From: CAZSDW01 sp964605705
GTDB taxonomy: Bacteria > Fidelibacterota > UBA2242
Length of the DNA: 64,000 nucleotides
Direction: 5' to 3'
NCBI GenBank assembly: GCA_964605705.1
Contig: CAZSDW010000007.1
Location: 1 to 64,000, forward strand
The translations under genes and the position numbers were made by a program. The notes under the pieces are model-generated. The model saw only the letters and a program-made list of their open reading frames with translations. It was not told the DNA's origin and did no database searches. Shown piece by piece: positions 52,114 to 61,050 of the stretch; position 1 is the first letter of the stretch; each line of letters begins with the position of its first letter.

Positions 52114-53109
52114 ATGCAGCATAATTGGACGCCTATCATTGAACAACTAAAACCGGGCAGCAAAGTCCTGTTGACCACTCACGTGAATCCCGATGGTGAC
52201 GGGATTGGTTCCGAGATGGCGATGTTCAATGTTTTCAGAAAAATGGGGATTGATGTGGAAATCATCAATGATTCCGCAACTCCTGATGAATATACTTTTC
52301 TTGATCCCGATCAGCAGATTAAAAGATACGACCATCAACGCGACTTTGACAGTTTGAAAAATTTTGATCTCGTGTTTGTTTTTGATGTAGGCGGAATCAA
52401 CCGGATAGGAAAATTCGGTGAGGATTTAGTTCAGCTGAAGATTCCATCAATATGTATCGATCATCACCCTCAAAACCATATTGATAGTGATTTCAAAGTT
52501 ATCGATGAAACTGCTCCGGCGACGACCTGTCTTCTGTATGAGTTGGTAAAAAAAATAAATCCCGGATTGATTGATAAAACCATCGCGACAGCGCTTTATG
52601 TCGGATTGATGACGGACACCGGCTCATTCCGGTTTGAAAACGCGACGGAAAATGCTTTCAGAGTAGCAACTGAACTGGTGGCTTATGGAATACTACCTAC
52701 TGAAATATTTCGGCATGTCTATGAAAGTTATTCCCGGCAACGGATGACGCTATTGGGTTCGATATTGCAACAGGTACACTACGACTGTGATGGGAAATTG
52801 GCATGGTTTACAGTGACCAAAGGGGACCGCGATTCGGTCGGAGCAACCCTGGATGAGATTGGTGGTTTCACCGATTTTATCCGTTCCATAAAAGGTGTCG
52901 AAGTCTCGGTGATGTTTCTTGAAATTGAGCCGGGCAGGATCAGGATCAATTTTCGGTCAAAGGGTAAAGTAATTGTAAACTCGATTGCGCGTCAATTTGG
53001 CGGAGGCGGTCATAATTTTGCCGCAGGATTGACGTTGGAAACCACAATCAGGGAAGCGACGGATCTGGTTGTACCAATCCTTCACAAAGCCGTCGAAAAA
53101 CTTAATTGA
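52114..53109 (+). CDS. nrnA: bifunctional oligoribonuclease and PAP phosphatase NrnA
   Basis: 331 residues. DHH-DHHA1 family: THVNPDGDGIGSEMAMF (motif I), VFVFDVGGINRIG (II), CIDHHPQN (III, DHH), TALYVGLMTDTGSFRFEN (IV), and C-terminal FGGGGHNFAAGLTL (DHHA1). Degrades short RNA and dephosphorylates 3'-phosphoadenosine 5'-phosphate. GAG-rich spacer upstream; begins a plus-strand run through gltX. Confidence 0.95.
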   Translation: MQHNWTPIIEQLKPGSKVLLTTHVNPDGDGIGSEMAMFNVFRKMGIDVEIINDSATPDEYTFLDPDQQIKRYDHQRDFDSLKNFDLVFVFDVGGINRIGKFGEDLVQLKIPSICIDHHPQNHIDSDFKVIDETAPATTCLLYELVKKINPGLIDKTIATALYVGLMTDTGSFRFENATENAFRVATELVAYGILPTEIFRHVYESYSRQRMTLLGSILQQVHYDCDGKLAWFTVTKGDRDSVGATLDEIGGFTDFIRSIKGVEVSVMFLEIEPGRIRINFRSKGKVIVNSIARQFGGGGHNFAAGLTLETTIREATDLVVPILHKAVEKLN

Positions 53110-53124
53110 AATGGGGAGTTTAGT

Positions 53125-53682
53125 TTGAGTGTCAGACCGGACTGGTGGATTGAGGAAATGTGCCAAAAGCACAAGATGATTGAGCCTTTTGAAAAGGAGC
53201 AAATCAGTAAAGATGTGATATCCTACGGTATTTCCGCTTATGGATATGACATGCGGATTGCCAATGAATTTAAGGTATTCAAGCATCAGGAAAATGTCAT
53301 CATCGATCCGAAAAATATTCAGGAGTCAATGTTCGAGACCATCGTTGCAGATATTTGTATAATTCCTGCCAACAGTTTTGTGCTGGCGCGTAGTGTCGAA
53401 TATTTTCGAATTCCCCGGAATGTCATAACGTTTACATCCGGCAAATCAACCTACGCTCGCTGCGGTATTCTCGTCAATGTCACACCCTTTGAACCGGAAT
53501 GGGAAGGTTATGTGACGATATCAATTTCAAATACTTCACCAGCTCCGGTAAAAATATATGCCAATGAAGGATTAGCCCAGGTGCTTTTCTTTGAAAGCGA
53601 AGATGAATGCCGGGTATCGTATGCCGATAAAAAAGGAAAATATCAGACGCAAAAGGTCATTACATCTGCAAAGTTGAAATGA
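53125..53682 (+). CDS. dcd: dCTP deaminase
   Basis: 185 residues from a TTG with GGGGAG upstream. YGISAYGYDMRIANEF, SGKSTYARCGILVNV and EGYVTISISNTSPAPVKI are family signatures; the Arg and Glu of the active-site region are in place. Produces dUTP from dCTP (or dUMP in bifunctional forms), supplying thymidylate synthesis. Ends overlapping ispH (ATGA). Confidence 0.93.
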   Translation: MSVRPDWWIEEMCQKHKMIEPFEKEQISKDVISYGISAYGYDMRIANEFKVFKHQENVIIDPKNIQESMFETIVADICIIPANSFVLARSVEYFRIPRNVITFTSGKSTYARCGILVNVTPFEPEWEGYVTISISNTSPAPVKIYANEGLAQVLFFESEDECRVSYADKKGKYQTQKVITSAKLK

Positions 53683-54524
53683 ATTCATTAAAGATAACAG
53701 TTTCCAAAGATGCAGGATTTTGCTTTGGTGTCAAGCGGGCAATTGAGTTGGCGCGTAAATCCGCATCGGAACATGGTGATGTCGCCATGTTGGGTGATAT
53801 TGTTCATAATGAGAAAGTGATTGCCGATTTGAATAAACTCGGCGTGAAGGTCTATAACGATATCGCTAAGATTCCGGAAAATATTCCGATCCTGTTTCGA
53901 TCACATGGGACTCCCGTTCAAACATGGGAAAAGGCAAAAAACAGAGGACTGCTGATTATCGATGCAACCTGTCCATTAGTGGGTGAAATCCATACTTATT
54001 CACAAATACTGGAAGCCGAAGGACGGACTGTCTTCATTATCGGTGATCACAATCATGATGAAGTCATGGGTATTGCCAGTCAGTTGAAAAATCCTGTGAT
54101 CATCGCCAATCGTGATGATGCTGTCAAATTACCGAAAATCCGGAAAGCCGGAGTCGTCATCCAATCCACCCAGTTTATCGATAATGTCAATGAAATTGTC
54201 ACGGTTCTTATCCAGAAGGTTACCGATCTGCGCATTATCAACACAATCTGCAAACCGACCCGGAACCGACAGGCACAGCTCAAGGAACTTGCGGCTGCCA
54301 ACGACGTTATGATTATTGTGGGTTCCTTTACCAGTGCGAATACCAAACGTTTAACGGCGATTTCAAAGCAGCTGAATCCGAAAAGTTACCAGGTCCAGGG
54401 GCCGGAAGATATCCAGTCGGACTGGTTCTCACGGGCACAGTCAGTTGGTGTTTCGGCGGGTGCGTCCACACCGGATGAAATTGTCAGTGAAGTTGTGAAA
54501 AAAATTGGCGATTTACCGCTTTAA
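53679..54524 (+). CDS. ispH: 4-hydroxy-3-methylbut-2-enyl diphosphate reductase
   Basis: 281 residues. Three cluster cysteines: AGFCFGVKRAI (Cys15), DATCPLV (Cys98), NTICKPTRNRQ (Cys191). Also SHGTP and IIGDHNHDEVMG. Last step of the MEP isoprenoid pathway, making IPP and DMAPP with a [4Fe-4S] cluster. dxs, the first enzyme of the same pathway, lies about 1.5 kb downstream. Start overlaps dcd. Confidence 0.96.
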   Translation: MNSLKITVSKDAGFCFGVKRAIELARKSASEHGDVAMLGDIVHNEKVIADLNKLGVKVYNDIAKIPENIPILFRSHGTPVQTWEKAKNRGLLIIDATCPLVGEIHTYSQILEAEGRTVFIIGDHNHDEVMGIASQLKNPVIIANRDDAVKLPKIRKAGVVIQSTQFIDNVNEIVTVLIQKVTDLRIINTICKPTRNRQAQLKELAAANDVMIIVGSFTSANTKRLTAISKQLNPKSYQVQGPEDIQSDWFSRAQSVGVSAGASTPDEIVSEVVKKIGDLPL

Positions 54525-54564
54525 ATGAGTAAATTGCGGGTTGAAATATGAGGAGTTATTTTCT

Positions 54565-55446
54565 ATGAACAAAGGTTCTTTTGAGGTAAAAGTAGGCTTG
54601 GCAGAAATGCTTAAAGGCGGTGTAATTATGGATGTGACCACCCCGGAACAAGCCAAAATTGCCGAGGATGCCGGTGCTGTCGCGGTGATGGCGCTGGAAC
54701 GAATTCCGGCGGATATCCGTGCCCATGGTGGGATTGCCCGCATGTCAAATCCGACGGTTATTAAAGCAATTCAGGAAACAGTATCCATCCCGGTTATGGC
54801 AAAATGCCGGATTGGTCATTTTGCAGAAGCCCAGGTTCTTGAATCACTAAAAATAGATTTTATTGACGAGAGTGAAGTTCTTACACCAGCCGATGAGGAA
54901 AACCACATCTGGAAACATGATTTTAAAGTGCCTTTTGTCTGTGGTTGCCGTGATCTCGGAGAGGCGCTCCGACGAATCGGTGAAGGTGCGGCAATGATCC
55001 GAACCAAGGGCGAAGCCGGCAGCGGTAATATTGTCGAAGCGGTTCGTCACATGCGTCAGGTTCAGAAAGACATCCGGATTTTAACGACCTTACCCGACGA
55101 TGAATTGATGGCAGCGGCAAAGAAATTGGGCGCTCCGTTTGAAATTGTCAAACAGGTGGCGAAGACGGGAAAATTACCGGTCCCAAATTTCGCAGCAGGT
55201 GGCATTGCAACACCTGCCGATGCGTCGTTGATGATGCAGCTTGGGGCGGAATCTGTGTTTGTAGGTTCGGGCATTTTCAAGTCCGAGGATCCTGCTGCCC
55301 GGGCAAAAGCAATCGTGCTGGCAACGACCTATTATAACAATCCGGATAAAGTGGCGGAAGTATCAACCGGATTAATGGATGCTATGGAAGGTCTGGAGAT
55401 TTCTTCAATTCCTGAAGAGGAGCGTCTGGCAAACCGGGGCTGGTAA
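54565..55446 (+). CDS. pdxS: pyridoxal 5'-phosphate synthase lyase subunit
   Basis: 293 residues from the ATG at 54565, which has AGGAG upstream. VIMDVTTPEQAKIAEDAGAVA, MALERIPADIRAHGGIARM, VPVMAKCRIGHFAEAQVL, and NFAAGGIATPADASLMMQLG are nearly invariant PdxS motifs. Makes PLP from ribose 5-phosphate, glyceraldehyde 3-phosphate and ammonia supplied by PdxT, whose gene is next. Confidence 0.97.
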   Translation: MNKGSFEVKVGLAEMLKGGVIMDVTTPEQAKIAEDAGAVAVMALERIPADIRAHGGIARMSNPTVIKAIQETVSIPVMAKCRIGHFAEAQVLESLKIDFIDESEVLTPADEENHIWKHDFKVPFVCGCRDLGEALRRIGEGAAMIRTKGEAGSGNIVEAVRHMRQVQKDIRILTTLPDDELMAAAKKLGAPFEIVKQVAKTGKLPVPNFAAGGIATPADASLMMQLGAESVFVGSGIFKSEDPAARAKAIVLATTYYNNPDKVAEVSTGLMDAMEGLEISSIPEEERLANRGW

Positions 55447-55470
55447 GGGATTGGAAATTCTCAGATATTT

Positions 55471-56046
55471 ATGACCTACGATCATATTCAAATCGGTGTT
55501 CTCGGACTGCAGGGTGCTTTCGCTAAACATATCACCATGCTTGAAAAACTTGGTGTTAACGCAATCCAAATACGTTATCCCGGTGAAATCGATGATTGTG
55601 ACGGACTGATTCTGCCTGGCGGTGAATCAACCACCATGACAAAACTAATCGATGAAATCCATATTCGGGAGAAACTGTTAAAATTTCGGAAACCTATTTT
55701 TGGAACTTGCGCGGGAGCAATTCTTCTATCGAGTGATTCCGGTGATCCGAGAGTGCCCGTATTTGGTCGGGTTCCCATTAAATCTCATCGTAATGCCTGG
55801 GGACGACAGGTCGAATCGTTTATTGAGTCGGTTCAACTCAGCTTTGATAAATTGCCGTATAAAGCCGTCTTTATCCGGGCACCAAAACTTAGTGAGCCCG
55901 GTAAGGGTGTAAATGTACTGGCGTCGCTGAAAGGTGAAATCGTCTTGGTTGAATATGAAAGGATTCTCCTGTCAACATTTCATCCGGAATTGACCGATGA
56001 TCTTCGTATCCATAAATATTTTATTAAAAAATTAATTGAGGAATAG
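55471..56046 (+). CDS. pdxT: pyridoxal 5'-phosphate synthase glutaminase subunit
   Basis: 191 residues. Class I glutaminase: LPGGESTTMTKL, nucleophile in FGTCAGAILLSS (Cys80), and C-terminal FHPELTDD (His-Glu). IGVLGLQGAFAKH is the usual start. Supplies ammonia to PdxS. Six bases before dxs. Confidence 0.96.
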   Translation: MTYDHIQIGVLGLQGAFAKHITMLEKLGVNAIQIRYPGEIDDCDGLILPGGESTTMTKLIDEIHIREKLLKFRKPIFGTCAGAILLSSDSGDPRVPVFGRVPIKSHRNAWGRQVESFIESVQLSFDKLPYKAVFIRAPKLSEPGKGVNVLASLKGEIVLVEYERILLSTFHPELTDDLRIHKYFIKKLIEE

Positions 56047-56052
56047 ATCCTT

Positions 56053-57987
56053 ATGCTTGATCCGATTCCCGGTAATATCAGTTATAATCTTTTATCAAAA
56101 ATAGATTCTCCGGCAGATTTAAAAGGAATGACGGAAAATGAGTTGATCAATCTGGCTGCTGAACTGCGTCATTATATTATTGAAACTGTCAAAAAAACCG
56201 GTGGGCATTTAGCACCCAGCCTTGGAGTTGTGGAATTGACCATCGCTTTGCATTATGTGTTTGATACACCCGATGATAAACTGGTTTGGGATGTGGGGCA
56301 TCAGGCATACGGGCATAAAATTCTGACTGGTCGCCGGGAAGCAATCGGACAGATTCGGCAATACGGTGGCATCAGTGGTTTTTGTAAGATTCACGAAAGT
56401 GAGTATGATACTTTTGGCGCCGGACATGCCAGTACATCAATTTCAGCAGCACTTGGTCTGACGATGGCACGAGATATAAGAGGCTCAAAAGAACGGATTG
56501 TGGCAATAATCGGAGATGGTTCATTGACCGGCGGAATGGCACTGGAAGGGTTGAATAATGTCTGCAACGTCAAAGGTCAGTTACTGGTTATTTTAAATGA
56601 TAACAAAATGTCGATTTCCCGTAATGTCGGGGGAATGAGTCAATATCTCACCCGAATTATTACTAATCCCCGCTATCTTAATATGAAAAATCAGGTTTGG
56701 AATTCACTGGCGCTGCTGCCGAAAGGGACCAATACATTTCGCAGATTGGGGCGTAAGACTCTCGAATCACTGAAAAACTTTTTTGCGCCGGGGATTATTT
56801 TTGAAGAGTTTGGATTTCGTTATTTCGGACCGGTTGACGGTCATAATTTACCGGAGGTTATCAATACTCTGAAAAATATCCGAAATCTGAATTATCCCGT
56901 CCTGCTCCATGTCATGACCCAAAAGGGCAGAGGACTGGTCAGTGCCGAGAATGATCCGACAAAATATCATGGTATCGGACCCGTCAAAAAAGAACCGGTA
57001 TCTGTCGAAAAAACGGTACCGCCATTTATGAATGCCTTTGGTAAAATCGCCTGTGAGATTGGTGAAAGTAATCCAAAAGCAGCCTTTATCACGGCAGCAA
57101 TGTGTGATGGGACTGGATTGGTCGAATTCCGTAGTGCGTTTCCTGAACGCTATTTTGATGTCGGTATTGCCGAAGAACATGCCGTCACTTTTGCCGCCGG
57201 ATTATGTGTCGGCGGTTACCGTCCAGTCGTGGCAATATACTCCACATTTCTACAACGGGCATTTGATCAGGTTATCCATGATGTCGCTTTACAAAATTTA
57301 CCGGTAGTATTTGCGCTGGATCGTGCCGGGCTGGTTGGCGAGGATGGACCAACCCATCATGGTACTTTCGATCTCGGCTATATGAGTATGATACCGGGAG
57401 TTATTATCTCGGCACCGAGAACTGGAAATGAATTGCGGGATTTAATGGCAACAGCGCTTGCCCAGGATAAGCATCCGTTTGTTATTCGCTATCCGAAAGC
57501 GTCCTGTGTCGAGTTTGATGAAACCCGAAATCCCGAAATATTAAAAATTGGGCAATGGCTTTATCTTAAAAAGGGCAAGGATATTGCCGTTATATCTGTC
57601 GGAATAATGACAAACATTGCCGGGAAAGCGTTGAAATTGCTGGAAAAGGAACAAATATTTCCAAGCTTAATTCACGCCCGGTTTATTAAACCTTACGACG
57701 AAGAAATGCTTAAAAAAATCGCTGAAAGTCATTCGATGATTATTACCATTGAAGAAAACAACCTTAACGGCGGTTTTGGCAGTTTTATCAATAGTATCGT
57801 TACAAAAAATCGTTGGAATGTAACCGTAAAATCGCTGGGAATCCCTGACCGGTTCATCGAGCATGGAGCCCGGCGGATACTGCTGAATAAAATCGGACTG
57901 GACCCGGAAGGAATTGCTTCCGAAATTAAAAAAATCAGTCAAGTCGTAAATATATTATTGAGTTCTTTGCAAAACTCGCAAAAATAA
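56053..57987 (+). CDS. dxs: 1-deoxy-D-xylulose-5-phosphate synthase
   Basis: 644 residues, full length. Thiamine diphosphate motif IGDGSLTGGMALEGLNN ... NDNKMSIS, HLAPSLGVVELTIALHYVF, WDVGHQAYGHKILTGR, pyrimidine domain ERYFDVGIAEEHAVTFAAGL and DRAGLVGEDGPTHHG. First enzyme of the MEP pathway, whose product also feeds thiamine (and, in some bacteria, pyridoxine) synthesis. Co-directional with pdxST and ispH. Confidence 0.97.
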   Translation: MLDPIPGNISYNLLSKIDSPADLKGMTENELINLAAELRHYIIETVKKTGGHLAPSLGVVELTIALHYVFDTPDDKLVWDVGHQAYGHKILTGRREAIGQIRQYGGISGFCKIHESEYDTFGAGHASTSISAALGLTMARDIRGSKERIVAIIGDGSLTGGMALEGLNNVCNVKGQLLVILNDNKMSISRNVGGMSQYLTRIITNPRYLNMKNQVWNSLALLPKGTNTFRRLGRKTLESLKNFFAPGIIFEEFGFRYFGPVDGHNLPEVINTLKNIRNLNYPVLLHVMTQKGRGLVSAENDPTKYHGIGPVKKEPVSVEKTVPPFMNAFGKIACEIGESNPKAAFITAAMCDGTGLVEFRSAFPERYFDVGIAEEHAVTFAAGLCVGGYRPVVAIYSTFLQRAFDQVIHDVALQNLPVVFALDRAGLVGEDGPTHHGTFDLGYMSMIPGVIISAPRTGNELRDLMATALAQDKHPFVIRYPKASCVEFDETRNPEILKIGQWLYLKKGKDIAVISVGIMTNIAGKALKLLEKEQIFPSLIHARFIKPYDEEMLKKIAESHSMIITIEENNLNGGFGSFINSIVTKNRWNVTVKSLGIPDRFIEHGARRILLNKIGLDPEGIASEIKKISQVVNILLSSLQNSQK

Positions 57988-58161
57988 ATTCCAAAATACA
58001 AGCACCTTCACTTATGGAGTAAATTGAGAATTATTTGAGATTTGTAAATTGAAATTTGGTGCTTTTTGAAAAAGTATGGATTTTTCAAAGATCTCTTATA
58101 ATTAAGCTACGGGATTTCCCTTTTCCTTTGGTCAGTCAATTATATTTTAAAGAAATCGAAT

Positions 58162-58938
58162 ATGCAGTTGATCTCATGGAATGTAAACGGAATCCGGGCA
58201 GCCTATCGAAAAGGTTTCCTGGATTGGTTCTATCGGCAGAATCCGGATATCTTGTGTGTTCAGGAAACCAAAGCCCACCAGGAACAGCTGCCGGACGAAT
58301 TGTTGAATATTCCGGGATATCAATCGATATTTTTATCAGCTGAGAGGAAGGGCTACAGTGGTGTAGCCATCTATTCAAAAATCAAACCGATTTCCATTCA
58401 AACCGGATTGGGGATTGAGAAATTTGACCACGAAGGGCGAACCATCATTGCCGATTATGGTGAATTTGTGTTATTAAACATCTACTTTCCGAACGGTCAA
58501 ATGAACGATGAACGCCTGCAATTCAAGATGGATTTTTACGATGCTTTTCTGGATCTTGTCGATAAAATGGATCGGGAGGGCAGGAATGTGATTGTTTGTG
58601 GTGATGTCAACACTGCGCATAAAGCGATCGACCTTGCCCGACCCAAAGAGAACGAAAATGTTTCCGGATTTTTACCGATGGAACGGGAGTGGATGGACAA
58701 GTTCGTCAGCCATGGCTGGGTGGATACCTTTCGAATGTTTCATCCTGAGCCGGATCACTATTCATGGTGGTCGGTGAGAACGCGGGCTCGCGAACGGAAT
58801 ATTGGCTGGAGAATCGATTATTTCTTCGTGAATGAGCGCTTTAAAGACCGTGTCACCGGTGGTTTTATCCTTCCTGAAGTTGAAGGTTCTGACCATTGCC
58901 CGATAGGCATCGAGCTTGGTCTTAAACCTCAATCTTGA
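58162..58938 (+). CDS. xth: exodeoxyribonuclease III
   Basis: 258 residues. AP-endonuclease family motifs: LISWNVNGIRAAYRKGF, VQETKAHQEQLP (metal-binding Glu), GDVNTAHKAIDLARPK, WWSVRTRARERNIGWRIDY, and SDHCPIGIEL (catalytic His). Cuts at abasic sites and degrades 3' ends. Stands 174 bases after dxs, with a TATATTTT-rich stretch just upstream that may hold its promoter. Confidence 0.93.
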   Translation: MQLISWNVNGIRAAYRKGFLDWFYRQNPDILCVQETKAHQEQLPDELLNIPGYQSIFLSAERKGYSGVAIYSKIKPISIQTGLGIEKFDHEGRTIIADYGEFVLLNIYFPNGQMNDERLQFKMDFYDAFLDLVDKMDREGRNVIVCGDVNTAHKAIDLARPKENENVSGFLPMEREWMDKFVSHGWVDTFRMFHPEPDHYSWWSVRTRARERNIGWRIDYFFVNERFKDRVTGGFILPEVEGSDHCPIGIELGLKPQS

Positions 58939-59022
58939 AAAAATACCCTCAGATAATCATCAATTGAGTTGATTTCGATGATATTTATCGTCAATTTAGC
59001 ACCTGTAAAATAGGGAAGTAAA

Positions 59023-59394
59023 ATGATGGAATATGAGATTAAAAGTATCAGCCCCACCTCGGTGTTCAAAATATCATTTATCGTGATTCTGACGGTTTCA
59101 TGCATTTTTATTTTTTTATTATTGCTACTGGTGATGTCACTGCTTTCGGGAATGGGAGATTCTCTCAGCAGTATTCCATTATTGCAAGGGATGGAGCCAA
59201 TCAGTTTCAATTTTGGAACGATTCTCCTGTCATCTATTTTTGATGGTTTTTTCCTGACCCTGATTATCTTGTTGTTTATCATGTTGACCATTATTTTTTA
59301 TAATATTTATGTCAGTCGTGTCGGCGGTATAGTGATTCAGATAGAGGCATCCGGAGAAGAACCAATTCATAATAGTGAGCCGGATAATGGCTGA
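59023..59394 (+). CDS. small membrane protein, DUF3566-like
   Basis: 123 residues. Opening YEIKSISPTSVFKISFIVIL with two hydrophobic stretches (~14-42 and ~75-98). The IKSISPxSVFK start is like DUF3566 proteins. Unknown function. The last 8 bases overlap the gltX start, so coupling is likely. A second ATG one codon downstream is equally possible. Confidence 0.6.
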   Translation: MMEYEIKSISPTSVFKISFIVILTVSCIFIFLLLLLVMSLLSGMGDSLSSIPLLQGMEPISFNFGTILLSSIFDGFFLTLIILLFIMLTIIFYNIYVSRVGGIVIQIEASGEEPIHNSEPDNG

Positions 59395-60817
59395 AGTCCG
59401 CGTCCGTTTTGCACCGAGTCCCACCGGCGCTTTGCATCTGGGCGGCGCCCGGAGCGCAATCTATAACTGGTTGTATGCCCGTTGTAATGATGGAAAGTTC
59501 CTGCTGCGAATCGAAGATACCGACGCCAAACGATCCGAAGTCGAATATGTGGATCAGATTTACCAATCTTTGCAATGGCTGGGACTGGATTGGGACGAAG
59601 AGCCGATTTTCCAATCCAAAAGACTGGCAGAATATCAGCATGCGGTTCGAAAATTGATCGACGCTGACAGTGCCTATTATTGTTTCTGTAAACCTGAGGA
59701 ACTGGAAGAACGACGAAAACAGTCGGGAAAGTATCAGTACGATGGTAAATGCCGATCGCTTTCCAGCGACGATATTAGTGCCAATTTTGCCGCAGGAAAA
59801 CGCGCTGCCGTAAGGTTCAGGATTGAAGCAGGCACGACGGAATGGGATGACCGGGTGTATGGTAACATCAAGGTCAATCATGCCGAAATTGATGATTTTG
59901 TCATTCAGCGGTCAAGCGGAATTCCTACCTATCAGCTGGCAGTAGTTGTCGATGATATCGATATGCAGATCAGTCATGTAATCCGGGGTGAGGATCATAT
60001 TTCCAATACTCCGAAACAAATTCTTCTTTACAAAGCCCTGAAAGCGGAAGTCCCGGTATTTGCGCATTTACCGCTTTTAAACGGACCGGACGGCAAGCGT
60101 CTCAGTAAACGGCATGGTGCCACCGGTGTGGATGAGTACAGAGAGCAGGGCTATCCTGCCGGCGCAGTATTCAATTACCTGGCAATTCTGGGCTGGGTGC
60201 CCAGGGATGGCAACGAAATCCAGAGACCCACCGAACTGATCAAAAATTTTAAACTTGAGGATATTGCCCGAAAGTCCGCGATATTCGATCTGAAGAAATT
60301 TGACTGGGTGAGCAACGAACATATCAAGCGGATCGATAATGCCCGGATATTCGAAAATATTTTACCAATCTTAATCGAAAGAAGACTGGTTGCGCCCGAG
60401 CCGGATGACGATCAAAAAGTCTATATACTCAGGTTTATCGACCTGATGAAAAGCCGCTTCAGAACTTTTCAGCAATTTGGTGAACTGGGCAGTTACTTTT
60501 TCAGGGATCCGGTGGAATATAATGAGAAGGCGTTGCGTAAGAACTGGAAGAGCCGTGAGGTCAATGGACGGATGGAACTGCTGCTTGAAAAATTGAGCAA
60601 TGTAAAATCGTTTACTGCCGAATCTATCGAGTCAATTGTCAGGGAAGTCGCCGAGCAACTGGAGATATCAGCTGGAAATTTGATTCATCCGATGCGCCTG
60701 GCGGTCAGTGGCTTTGGCGTGGGTCCGGGGATTTTCGAACTGCTGGAAGTTCTGGGTCAGGAGACTGTTCTGCGGCGAATCCGTACGGCATTGCAGAGAC
60801 TGTCAGCTACCGGGTAA
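59387..60817 (+). CDS. gltX: glutamyl-tRNA synthetase
   Basis: 476 residues from the ATG at 59387; an upstream GTG at 59375 would add four residues. RFAPSPTGALHLGGARSA (HIGH type, ~5-22), GKRLSKRHGATGV (KMSKS type), and a C-terminal anticodon-binding part. The glnS gene at the right edge suggests that Gln-tRNA is charged directly and that this enzyme need not be non-discriminating. Overlaps the preceding membrane-protein gene by 8 bases. Confidence 0.95.
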   Translation: MAEVRVRFAPSPTGALHLGGARSAIYNWLYARCNDGKFLLRIEDTDAKRSEVEYVDQIYQSLQWLGLDWDEEPIFQSKRLAEYQHAVRKLIDADSAYYCFCKPEELEERRKQSGKYQYDGKCRSLSSDDISANFAAGKRAAVRFRIEAGTTEWDDRVYGNIKVNHAEIDDFVIQRSSGIPTYQLAVVVDDIDMQISHVIRGEDHISNTPKQILLYKALKAEVPVFAHLPLLNGPDGKRLSKRHGATGVDEYREQGYPAGAVFNYLAILGWVPRDGNEIQRPTELIKNFKLEDIARKSAIFDLKKFDWVSNEHIKRIDNARIFENILPILIERRLVAPEPDDDQKVYILRFIDLMKSRFRTFQQFGELGSYFFRDPVEYNEKALRKNWKSREVNGRMELLLEKLSNVKSFTAESIESIVREVAEQLEISAGNLIHPMRLAVSGFGVGPGIFELLEVLGQETVLRRIRTALQRLSATG

Positions 60818-61050
60818 TCTTCGATCTCCATTTATTGTTACACAATTTCAGTTGAATAATCACTCAGAATGTGATATTATTGCCAAAGGAAATTATGGCT
60901 GTCAAAATCCTTCTTTGTCATTGTTTGATACAGATCACATGTCAATAATTACGGACAACCATTAATCAGAATTCCATTCAAAAGAGGCATAATAAATTTC
61001 ATTCATTGCCTATTGACACAATTTTACCATAAACCATTACGGAGGGGATC